DNA of 5,150 bases, from NCBI GenBank assembly GCA_902772795.1, contig CACYBZ010000410.1, forward strand, positions 1 to 5,150. Reading direction: 5' to 3'. Position numbers and translations under genes: made by a program. Below, piece after piece: positions 1 through 5,150 of the stretch. Below the pieces are notes generated by a model that had not been told where the DNA came from, searched no databases, and saw only the letters and a program-made list of their open reading frames with translations. Origin of the DNA: an uncultured Ruminococcus sp. (GTDB lineage: Bacteria > Bacillota > Clostridia > Oscillospirales > Acutalibacteraceae). Each line of letters begins with the position of its first letter. Positions within the stretch are counted from its first letter, which is position 1.

Positions 1-81
1 ATTTCCATAGTCACCATAGTTACCGTAATTTCCATAGTCACCATAGTTACCGTAATTTCCATAGTCACCATAGTTACCGTA
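1..81. repeat. Three perfect 27-bp tandem repeats in the kinase 2 tail
   Basis: Positions 1-27, 28-54 and 55-81 are identical to the base. Each encodes a nine-residue unit that reads YGNYGDYGN in one register, with the same Tyr codon choice each time. A shortened, diverged 18-bp copy follows at 82-99. The array touches the window edge and may continue. Base-perfect identity including third positions suggests recent expansion. Confidence 0.97.
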
Positions 82-1722
82 ATTTCCGTAGTCGCCGTAA
101 TTTCCATAACCACCCGACTCAGTATCACCATAATTACCGTAACTACCGTAATTACCATAACTCTTGGCTTCTCCATCACCGTAATTACCATAATTTTTGG
201 CATCACTATCTTTTCCGTAACTGCCGTAGCCGTATCCGTATTTTCCGTATTTTCCGTATTTTCCGTATTTTCCGTACTTTCCGTACTTCTTGTAACTGCC
301 GTAACCATATCCGTAACGACCGTAACGGCCATAGCCCTTTGTACCAAAAATACCCGATGCCATGTTATATACACAACCAAAAATATCTATCTTGCTGGAA
401 CCAAATTCCATAATCGCTTCTTTAATCCTGTTGACCTTGATGTAATCCTGTCTGACAACAAAAAGTACACCGCCCACATAATCCTTGAATTCCAACGCAT
501 CGGCTACAATACCCACAGGCGGTGCATCAATAATAACATAGTCAAACATAGACTCCAAAGCCTTAATCAAATCATACATTTGCCGGCTACCTATCAGTTC
601 TGCCGCATTTTCAACGGGTATTGTTCCCGGCAAGACATACAGCCCACTTTTTTTCATTCGCACCAGTGCTTCTTCCAATGTACATCTTCCCGTAATGACA
701 TCAACAATGCCCAATTCATTTTCTTCTTCTGCAATAACAAACTGTCCTCTCAACGACGGATGTCGCAAGTCGCAGTCGATAATGATGGTATTGTAATGTT
801 TTTTCGCAAACGAAATAGCAAGGTTAGAAGATAACGTCGTTTTTCCTTCACCGGCTCCCGTACTGGTAATGACAAAAGAATTAATATGTTTTTCCTCACA
901 CTCATTCATAATACTGTTTCTTAGTGAAAGAATCGCCTCTTTGAAACGGGCATCTACGTGAAGATTATCCAATGAAACAATGTTAGAAACATTACTGCTC
1001 TTTTTGTTGATAACCTTGACAACAGTACCTATTTTTCTGGTATTCAACAATTTTTCCACGTCATCAGGCGTTCTTACTGTAAAGTTGAATATTTCTAACA
1101 GTGTTGCCAGCACCAGAACAATCGCAATCCCCAGTCCTGCACCTTTCAGGGCATAGACTCTGTAAGTTATCGTACTAATCGGAGCAGAAGCTGCTGTGGG
1201 AGGGGTAATAATAACAAGTTCTGTTTCACCGACAATGTTATCTGCCACCTGCGGATAATTATTCAAAGCCGATTTCAGTATCTGATAAGCCATTTCATAA
1301 TTATTGGCCGTTGCTACAACGGTAAAAAATCCTGTACCTTCCATTTTACTGGGATATATCGTTCCCGGGACATATCCCAGTCCCAAATCTTTTCCCATGA
1401 TGTCCGACAACTGGGAACTGGTAAGAACAAAGGCAAACGTATCATCCAGTTGATCCGAAGACGTTCCTGATGAATAGGAAGAAATCGTTGAACTTTTCGG
1501 GAATATAGAAACGGTTGCTGATGCACTGTATGTAGGGGTATAATTTTTATAGGCATTCATAACAAACAACAAACTGAGAATTCCTGACAAGATAGGCATA
1601 AGCCACCATATTCCTTTTAATCCCACTGCCATTCTTTTGAATATATCGATGAAAGTGAGGTTGAACATCTGATTAAGAGCACCGTCCTGATTCTGACTGC
1701 TGACTGTACCGCTATTATTCAT
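1..1722 (-). CDS. Second fused Wzz-type chain-length regulator / BY-kinase, 3' truncated by window edge, with giant Tyr-Gly tail
   Basis: Predicted membrane tyrosine autokinase for exopolysaccharide chain-length control and export. The frame is open from ATG at 1722 to position 1 (574 codons, no stop), so the C terminus is missing. The start has a strong ribosome site, AAAGGAGG at 1740-1733, 10 nt upstream. Seen: a first membrane segment near residues 39-56; an external Wzz-like domain of about 130 residues; a proline-containing stretch (ITPPTAASAP, 172-181); a second membrane segment near 193-213; then a cytoplasmic P-loop kinase. The kinase has Walker A GAGEGKTT (289-296), Walker A' IIIDCDLR (313-320) and Walker B VIIDAPP (396-402). 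From about residue 462 the protein becomes Tyr-Gly repeats, with 33 Tyr in 113 visible residues. The usual E-x2-R-x2-R ring motif reads EAILSLR (262-268), with Leu for the first Arg. It follows kinase 1 by 25 nt. Firmicute systems often split adaptor and kinase (CpsC/CpsD); here they are fused. Family assignment is secure; substrate and tail function are unknown. Confidence 0.93.
   Translation of the reverse strand, partial: MNNSGTVSSQNQDGALNQMFNLTFIDIFKRMAVGLKGIWWLMPILSGILSLLFVMNAYKNYTPTYSASATVSIFPKSSTISSYSSGTSSDQLDDTFAFVLTSSQLSDIMGKDLGLGYVPGTIYPSKMEGTGFFTVVATANNYEMAYQILKSALNNYPQVADNIVGETELVIITPPTAASAPISTITYRVYALKGAGLGIAIVLVLATLLEIFNFTVRTPDDVEKLLNTRKIGTVVKVINKKSSNVSNIVSLDNLHVDARFKEAILSLRNSIMNECEEKHINSFVITSTGAGEGKTTLSSNLAISFAKKHYNTIIIDCDLRHPSLRGQFVIAEEENELGIVDVITGRCTLEEALVRMKKSGLYVLPGTIPVENAAELIGSRQMYDLIKALESMFDYVIIDAPPVGIVADALEFKDYVGGVLFVVRQDYIKVNRIKEAIMEFGSSKIDIFGCVYNMASGIFGTKGYGRYGRYGYGYGSYKKYGKYGKYGKYGKYGKYGYGYGSYGKDSDAKNYGNYGDGEAKSYGNYGSYGNYGDTESGGYGNYGDYGNYGNYGDYGNYGNYGDYGNYGNYGDYGN
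127..162. repeat. Imperfect 18-bp direct repeat in the kinase 2 tail
   Basis: Positions 127-144 and 145-162 differ at only two third-codon positions (gta/ata). Each encodes a six-residue SYGNYG unit. The synonymous differences mark this as an older duplication than the perfect 27-bp copies nearby. Confidence 0.8.
241..285. repeat. 9-bp tandem repeats encoding Tyr-Gly-Lys in the kinase 2 tail
   Basis: TTTTCCGTA occurs four times in succession without change (241-276), followed by one copy with a single change (CTTTCCGTA, 277-285). On the coding strand each unit gives Tyr-Gly-Lys, forming the core of the cationic half of the tail. Confidence 0.97.
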
Positions 1723-1747
1723 TACTCCAGAACCTCCTTTTCATCTG

Positions 1748-3310
1748 TTATTGATCGTCGGCATATTTACCATAACCACCATAAGCTCCATATTTACCAT
1801 AGGCTCCATATTTGCCATAACTACCATATTTACCATAACTGCCATATTTACCGTAACCACCGTAACTGTATTTACTGCCGTAGCCATAGCCATAGCCGTA
1901 ACTGTATTTTCCGTAAAGTGCACCACCTGTCAAAGCAACTGTTTCCGCATCGTTATATACACACCCTAATATCGGAATTCCTGTGTCCAGCATCAAATCA
2001 ATACTGTCATTAATCGTGATGGCCGTAGCAATGTCACGTCTTACTACCAGCAATACCGAATCACTGATTTTAATAATATCTTCCGCATCAGCAACAAATC
2101 CTAACGGCGGTGTATCCAATATTACATAGTCAAAATCTTTTCTTGCGGTATCCAGCAGATATTTCATTTTCTCTCCCGTAATCAGTTCATTGGCTCTTGG
2201 CGTACCCTTTCCGCAACCCATAATGGTGATTTTCAAAATTTCATCATAGTGGTAGGCATCGGAAAGCCGACAATTTCCCAGAAGAAAATCAATGACAGTT
2301 TCTCCATTCGGAATGGGCTTCTGTAAAAATTTGGAAACAGCCGGTTTCCGCAAATCGGCATCAATCAACAGCACTTTATAGTCCATTTTTCCTAAGTCCA
2401 GAGCCAGATTGACCGCAATGGTTGTTTTTCCTTCGTTTTCCAGCGAACTCGTTACAGAATAAATTTTCCGGTTATTGTTACGGGCATCAGAAACAACCTG
2501 CCTCCTCAGTTTCTTGAACGACTCACGAAAAGCAAAGCCGATAACGGGATTCATCAGCGACAATGATTTTTTGACACCTTTTACTTTTTCTTTGAAAGTA
2601 AATTTCTTTTTCTGCCTGGGAATAGATATCAGCTTTTTGATGTTCAGTTTCTTTTCGACATCTGTTTCTTTTTTGATAGTATCCTTGAAGAAAGACTTCA
2701 CTCCAAAAAAGAGTACCATAACCGCCACACCAACTCCCAACGCTTCCACAGCCAGTGTATTGGCATTGGACGAATTAATCGGTGACGTTGGCACACTTGA
2801 AGCGTATATTGTTTTCAACACGACACGACTGATATATTCCTTAGTAAAAACAGGATAGACATCAAATACTTTATTCAAAGCCTGGTAGGCTTTTATCGGA
2901 GAATCCGATGTAACATTGACTGTCATAATGTTTGTATTGTCTACGATACTGCAATTCAATGTTCCCGGAAAAGATTTATACCCCATTTCCTCCGCTACCC
3001 GATCCTGCAACTGAGAAGTATTGAACACCACCATCAGGCTGTTTGCCAATCTGATGGACTCCGATAAATTATCATAAATATTGACCGTATCGTTACTGTT
3101 TTTCACCAGAAAAGTTGTCGATGCGGTATACATCGGCTGATATGTTTCTGAGGCAAAGACAAACCCACCTACCGCACATACAACACCAACAATAATGATA
3201 ATGTTCCACCGACGCAATATATCCTTAACAATACTGCGTAAATCAAAAGAATAATTCATTCCTGCATCTTTGATAATACTGCTTTCTTCTGTCGTTGTTT
3301 GGTTTTCCAT
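1748..3310 (-). CDS. Fused Wzz-type chain-length regulator / BY-kinase (polysaccharide biosynthesis tyrosine autokinase)
   Basis: Complete 520-residue membrane tyrosine autokinase of the CpsCD/Wzc type, expected to act with the polysaccharide polymerase and exporter. Seen in order: cytoplasmic N terminus; membrane segment about 36-53; external Wzz-like domain of roughly 130 residues; SVPTSP before a second membrane segment (about 186-204); a very Lys-rich juxtamembrane linker (205-250); and the P-loop kinase. Walker A is ENEGKTT (291-297), Walker A' LLIDADLR (314-321) and Walker B VILDTPP (396-402). The ring-interface motif reads ESFKKLR (263-269), Lys replacing the first Arg conservatively. 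The last 55 residues (466-520) are a Tyr-Gly tail with 19 Tyr, 7 Lys and a closing ADDQ. The ATG at 3310 has AAAGGAAG (3328-3321) overlapping the preceding gene's stop, with a 16-nt gap, so translation is probably coupled. Similar in plan to the downstream kinase but clearly diverged in sequence, including the tail. Assignment is firm; the specific glycan is unknown. Confidence 0.96.
   Translation of the reverse strand: MENQTTTEESSIIKDAGMNYSFDLRSIVKDILRRWNIIIIVGVVCAVGGFVFASETYQPMYTASTTFLVKNSNDTVNIYDNLSESIRLANSLMVVFNTSQLQDRVAEEMGYKSFPGTLNCSIVDNTNIMTVNVTSDSPIKAYQALNKVFDVYPVFTKEYISRVVLKTIYASSVPTSPINSSNANTLAVEALGVGVAVMVLFFGVKSFFKDTIKKETDVEKKLNIKKLISIPRQKKKFTFKEKVKGVKKSLSLMNPVIGFAFRESFKKLRRQVVSDARNNNRKIYSVTSSLENEGKTTIAVNLALDLGKMDYKVLLIDADLRKPAVSKFLQKPIPNGETVIDFLLGNCRLSDAYHYDEILKITIMGCGKGTPRANELITGEKMKYLLDTARKDFDYVILDTPPLGFVADAEDIIKISDSVLLVVRRDIATAITINDSIDLMLDTGIPILGCVYNDAETVALTGGALYGKYSYGYGYGYGSKYSYGGYGKYGSYGKYGSYGKYGAYGKYGAYGGYGKYADDQ
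1781..1852. repeat. Four imperfect 18-bp tandem repeats in the kinase 1 tail
   Basis: Units at 1781-1798, 1799-1816, 1817-1834 and 1835-1852 share the plan ATA-RSY-CC-ATATTT-RCC with a few substitutions. They encode six-residue YGKYG[SA] units. A degenerate half-copy lies at 1763-1780. Unit length and sequence differ from the kinase 2 repeats, so the two tails appear to have grown separately. Confidence 0.9.
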
Positions 3311-3326
3311 AAGTTTGTCACTTCCT

Positions 3327-4001
3327 TTACTCCATGAGCGTTACCACCGAATTATAATACACTTTATCTCCACAGCTGTTCGTTACCGAAAGTACGACAG
3401 GGAAAATCCCTTTTTTCAGATTGTCACTGCCGGAATCCAGTGATTCTATTTTCAGCCATTCGCTGATATCGCCGTCGATAACATCTGTTGCCTTAAAACA
3501 CGCAAGAACACTGGAATATCGTCTTTCCTTAATGGTCGGAACTTTTTCTAACGGTGCAATGACCGGTGACTTATAATCTGTATATCGGATTCGTTTTTTG
3601 GCTTTCGTGACGTTATTATCTGAATCACATACAACATAGGTCACATCTCTTTCTATATCCTTGATTTTACGGCCGTCCTCATTTTTCCAGATAATGTCCG
3701 ATATATTTTCCACAATAACATCGAGGGTAATATCTCCGTCTTCCACGTCTGTCGCTTTCACTCCATTGAGCAATTCCATTTTCGTGACTTTGACACTGAC
3801 ATCTGTTTCATATTTTTCCGAAAACGTAATTACAGGAGGATTGACATGTCTCAATATCTTCATTCTGTTGTAGTAAAAAACGCCAAACACCGCCACAGCA
3901 ATAAAGACGGCAGTAAAAATGACTTTCCGTACAACTACTAATCTGAAAAAAGTAGTAAATTCTATAAAATTAGCAATAAACTTTCTCTTGAAATCAGACA
4001 C
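3327..4001 (-). CDS. Single-pass membrane protein with two DUF5011/Ig-like extracellular domains
   Basis: A 224-residue protein of unknown function. A basic, cytoplasmic N terminus of about 26 residues leads into one membrane helix (about 27-44, VIFTAVFIAVAVFGVFYY). The rest should lie outside the membrane. It contains two tandem modules, about 53-142 and 145-224, each with the signature VKATDVEDGDI (81-91) or FKATDVIDGDI (169-179). That A-T-D-x-x-D-G-D-I pattern is typical of DUF5011 and related Ig-like bacterial surface domains. Each module ends in strand-like segments (VTYVVCDSDNN; VVLSVTNSCGDK), and there are three Cys (125, 168, 210). The start is GTG at 4001, placed 8 nt after AAGGAGG. 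The first in-frame Met is residue 47, beyond the membrane helix. It lies 67 nt after the phosphatase and 16 nt before kinase 1. I infer an accessory that meets the kinases' external Wzz domains, the polymer or the cell wall. No catalytic motif is visible. Confidence 0.85.
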   Translation of the reverse strand: MSDFKRKFIANFIEFTTFFRLVVVRKVIFTAVFIAVAVFGVFYYNRMKILRHVNPPVITFSEKYETDVSVKVTKMELLNGVKATDVEDGDITLDVIVENISDIIWKNEDGRKIKDIERDVTYVVCDSDNNVTKAKKRIRYTDYKSPVIAPLEKVPTIKERRYSSVLACFKATDVIDGDISEWLKIESLDSGSDNLKKGIFPVVLSVTNSCGDKVYYNSVVTLME

Positions 4002-4008
4002 CCATTGC

Positions 4009-4016
4009 TCCTCCTT
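4009..4016 (-). promoter_or_regulatory. Ribosome binding site deciding the GTG start of the DUF5011-like protein
   Basis: AAGGAGGA on the minus strand lies 8 nt before GTG at 4001, an ideal spacing. A nearer ATG at 4005-4003 is in another frame and meets TGA after three codons, so it cannot start the protein. GTG is the only start that keeps the membrane helix. Confidence 0.8.
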
Positions 4017-4068
4017 ATATTTGCGATTACCTGCTTATTTTTCAAAATACCCCATAAACGGAATGCTT

Positions 4069-4827
4069 TCAATAGGGGTGATACCCACTATGCCGACTAC
4101 TGCTGATCACTCTTTGATTTGTCAGAATTCTTCTGGGATTTATCCTGCAAAGACGGTCAGCAGTCATTTGTCCGTAATAGTCAGCGATGCAGTCATAGGC
4201 ATCATTGAGTATCGGTGTACGGGCATAGGGACGATGTCCGTCACTGGCAACAGCGTGAACCAGTCCACGTTCCAACAGAAAATGGACGGTTTCTTCTACC
4301 GCCTGTCCGAAACGTCCTACGATACTTCCACGGTTTACCTGCATCAGACAACCACTTCGTATCCAGTCATGTACCATATACGGAAAATTCTGCACAAAAA
4401 TATATCGCTCGGGATGAGCAAGCAGTGGGGTAAGACCTGTTCTCTGTACTTTTTCCAGAATATAACTTACCCACATCGGATCTTCTTCAAAAGCAAATTC
4501 TATCAGCAGATATCTGGTTCTGTTGATAGGAATAATTTCTTCGGCTTTTATCAGTTCGTCCACATCGTCACTGGCATAAACTTCCATTCCGAGATATACC
4601 TCAATATCAATATGACGTTTTTCTACTTCCTGTCTGATTCTTTCATATCTTCCGATGATAGTAGAATTCATATAATTCATATATCCGTCAGGCACATTGC
4701 AATGAGGTGTCAACACGAGGTGATGCGTACCGTTATCACTTGCCATTTTCAGCATTTCCAACGACATTTCCAGACTTTCTGAACCATCATCTACCCCATA
4801 GAGAATATGAGTATGTAAATCCGTCAT
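4069..4827 (-). CDS. PHP-family manganese-dependent protein-tyrosine phosphatase (CpsB/CapC/YwqE family)
   Basis: Expected to dephosphorylate the Tyr-rich tails of the downstream kinases, completing the phosphorylation cycle that tunes polysaccharide production. With the ATG at 4827 it has 252 residues, close to the CpsB norm. Metal-binding PHP motifs are all present: DLHTH (H5, H7), DDG (13-15), TPH (H42), GMEVY (E82), LIEF (E110), LLAHPERY (H138) and ASDGHR (D196, H198). It therefore looks catalytically intact. The frame extends 10 codons further upstream to a TTG at 4857, but family members start right before the D-[IL]-H-[ST]-H motif, so I prefer the ATG. The only Shine-Dalgarno-like stretch, AAAGGA (4848-4843), sits an unusually long 15 nt upstream of that ATG. 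It is the first gene after a strong predicted promoter, so it leads the operon. Family assignment is very safe. Activity on these particular kinases is inferred from context. Confidence 0.95.
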   Translation of the reverse strand: MTDLHTHILYGVDDGSESLEMSLEMLKMASDNGTHHLVLTPHCNVPDGYMNYMNSTIIGRYERIRQEVEKRHIDIEVYLGMEVYASDDVDELIKAEEIIPINRTRYLLIEFAFEEDPMWVSYILEKVQRTGLTPLLAHPERYIFVQNFPYMVHDWIRSGCLMQVNRGSIVGRFGQAVEETVHFLLERGLVHAVASDGHRPYARTPILNDAYDCIADYYGQMTADRLCRINPRRILTNQRVISSSRHSGYHPY

Positions 4828-4865
4828 AATTTCAGCTGATATTCCTTTACTATACAAATATACAT
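4827..4865 (-). other. Possible 13-codon leader mini-ORF overlapping the phosphatase start
   Basis: From ATG at 4865 on the minus strand a 13-codon frame (MYICIVKEYQLKL) runs to TGA at 4826-4824. This overlaps the phosphatase ATG at 4827 as ATGA, the classic layout of translational coupling. The ATG coincides with the predicted transcription start, so it would be read as leaderless or nearly so. There is no ribosome site for it, and frames this short arise readily by chance. Confidence 0.2.
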
Positions 4866-4871
4866 GGCATC

Positions 4872-4899
4872 ATTATAACACAAATTATCTGAATAGCAA
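4872..4899 (-). promoter_or_regulatory. Extended -10 sigma-A-type promoter for the operon
   Basis: On the minus strand a perfect TATAAT (4877-4872) is preceded by TG one base upstream (4880-4879), giving an extended -10. A -35-like TTGCTA (4899-4894, 4 of 6 to consensus) lies 16 bp upstream. The predicted start of transcription is near 4865, giving a leader of only about 38 nt before the phosphatase ATG. No competing promoter of this quality is seen between the genes. Confidence 0.75.
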
Positions 4900-5122
4900 A
4901 TTGTTTTGGAAGGATTTTTTAAAATTTACAGAAAGTTTTAAATGTCATCAGAAAATAACAATGCTTTCTGCCATATATTTTTCCTGACAAAAGAACTTCC
5001 GGGAATTGCACTTCATTTCACAGTTTTATCTGTTATTCTGTAAAATGAAATCATTCTCCAATCAACACCAGTTTCCAACTTTTGAAAAATTACGTTATAT
5101 ATTGTGGTAGTAGCAAATTTAA
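4900..5122. other. AT-rich intergenic region without a supported gene
   Basis: No convincing coding region is found on either strand. An AT-rich imperfect hairpin occurs at 5015-5051 (arms ATTTCA..TTTTA and TAAAATGAAAT, with a 3-base bulge and 12-base loop), but it is weak. The region probably carries upstream regulatory DNA for the operon or the edge of a neighbouring gene's flank. Nothing more specific can be supported. Confidence 0.6.
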
Positions 5123-5142
5123 TGCCACTATATACAGTGGCA
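5123..5142. promoter_or_regulatory. Perfect inverted repeat, possible operator
   Basis: Two 7-base arms, TGCCACT and AGTGGCA, flank a 6-base centre (ATATAC). It sits about 225 bp upstream of the operon's -35. Neither strand has a convincing T-run directly after the stem, so an intrinsic terminator is unlikely. Its size and symmetry fit a dimeric regulator's site. On the minus strand a weak promoter could span it (TTGCCA at 5143-5138, TAAATT at 5121-5116, 16 bp apart). The window ends 8 bases further on, so what lies beyond is unknown. Confidence 0.4.
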
Positions 5143-5150
5143 AAAATTAA

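Noticed and set aside
1..99. Regular repeats that could suggest a CRISPR array.
   Set aside because: Units are head-to-tail with no unique spacers, and all are multiples of three in frame with the kinase tail.
1314..1556. An 80-codon minus-strand frame within kinase 2.
   Set aside because: It is a shifted reading of the external domain of kinase 2, whose own frame is unbroken across the region.
1723..1747. Possible frameshift joining the two kinases into one long gene or a duplicated fragment.
   Set aside because: Kinase 1 ends in a clean TAA, kinase 2 has its own strong ribosome site and ATG, and each carries a full domain set.
1741..1969. Open frames on both strands over the kinase 1 tail giving repetitive proteins rich in Val/Met/Asn or Ile/Thr.
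   Set aside because: They are other-frame readings of the Tyr-Gly codon repeats, lack good ribosome sites, and overlap a certain kinase gene.
2475..2858. Plus-strand frame with a hydrophobic stretch opposite kinase 1.
   Set aside because: It mirrors the membrane segment and Lys-rich linker of kinase 1 and has no independent support.
3919..4782. A 287-codon plus-strand open frame opposite the phosphatase.
   Set aside because: Its protein has no recognisable family and the opposite strand encodes an intact PHP phosphatase with all metal-binding motifs. It is an antisense shadow.
4942..5043. A 33-codon plus-strand frame in the intergenic region.
   Set aside because: It has no ribosome binding site at a usable distance, no recognisable motif, and runs against the operon. 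Chance is the simplest explanation.
5015..5051. AT-rich hairpin as a terminator of an upstream gene.
   Set aside because: The stem is almost all A-T with a 3-base bulge and a 12-base loop, and there is no T-run after it on either strand.

Overview
The window reads as the front end of an exopolysaccharide/capsule operon from a low-GC Gram-positive anaerobe, most likely a Clostridia member of Lachnospiraceae type. That placement is inference. It rests on strong AAGGAGG-type ribosome binding sites, AT-rich DNA, a PHP-type CpsB phosphatase paired with bacterial tyrosine (BY) kinases, and DUF5011-like surface domains. All supported genes lie on the minus strand and are read from right to left. No rRNA, tRNA, CRISPR array or insertion sequence is visible.

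Layout in transcription order: (1) about 290 bp of non-coding DNA at the right edge (4858-5150). It holds a 7-bp-arm dyad (5123-5142) and a near-consensus extended -10 promoter (4872-4899) facing the operon. (2) A CpsB/YwqE-family PHP phosphatase (4827-4069). (3) A small single-pass membrane protein with two DUF5011/Ig-like extracellular modules (4001-3327, GTG start). (4) A complete fused Wzz-BY-kinase of 520 aa (3310-1748). (5) A second, clearly paralogous fused Wzz-BY-kinase (1722 to beyond position 1; 574 codons visible, no stop reached). Gaps of 67, 16 and 25 nt with no terminator between them indicate one transcript.

The genes make a coherent module. The two kinases would control polysaccharide chain length, assembly and export through cycles of tyrosine autophosphorylation. 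The PHP phosphatase would reverse this, and the DUF5011 protein would add an extracytoplasmic part near the machinery. Glycosyltransferases, flippase and polymerase are not in the window and presumably follow beyond position 1.

The most unusual feature is the C-terminal tail of both kinases. Ordinary BY-kinases end in a short cluster of a few tyrosines. Here kinase 1 has 19 Tyr in its last 55 residues. Kinase 2 has 33 Tyr in 113 visible tail residues and is still open at the window edge. The tails are Tyr-Gly low-complexity sequences built from DNA tandem repeats (9, 18 and 27 bp units), some identical to the base. Kinase 2's tail is split into a cationic block followed by an acidic block, while kinase 1's tail is cationic. 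I propose as inference that these are multivalent, phosphorylation-switchable, aromatic tails that may vary in length between strains.
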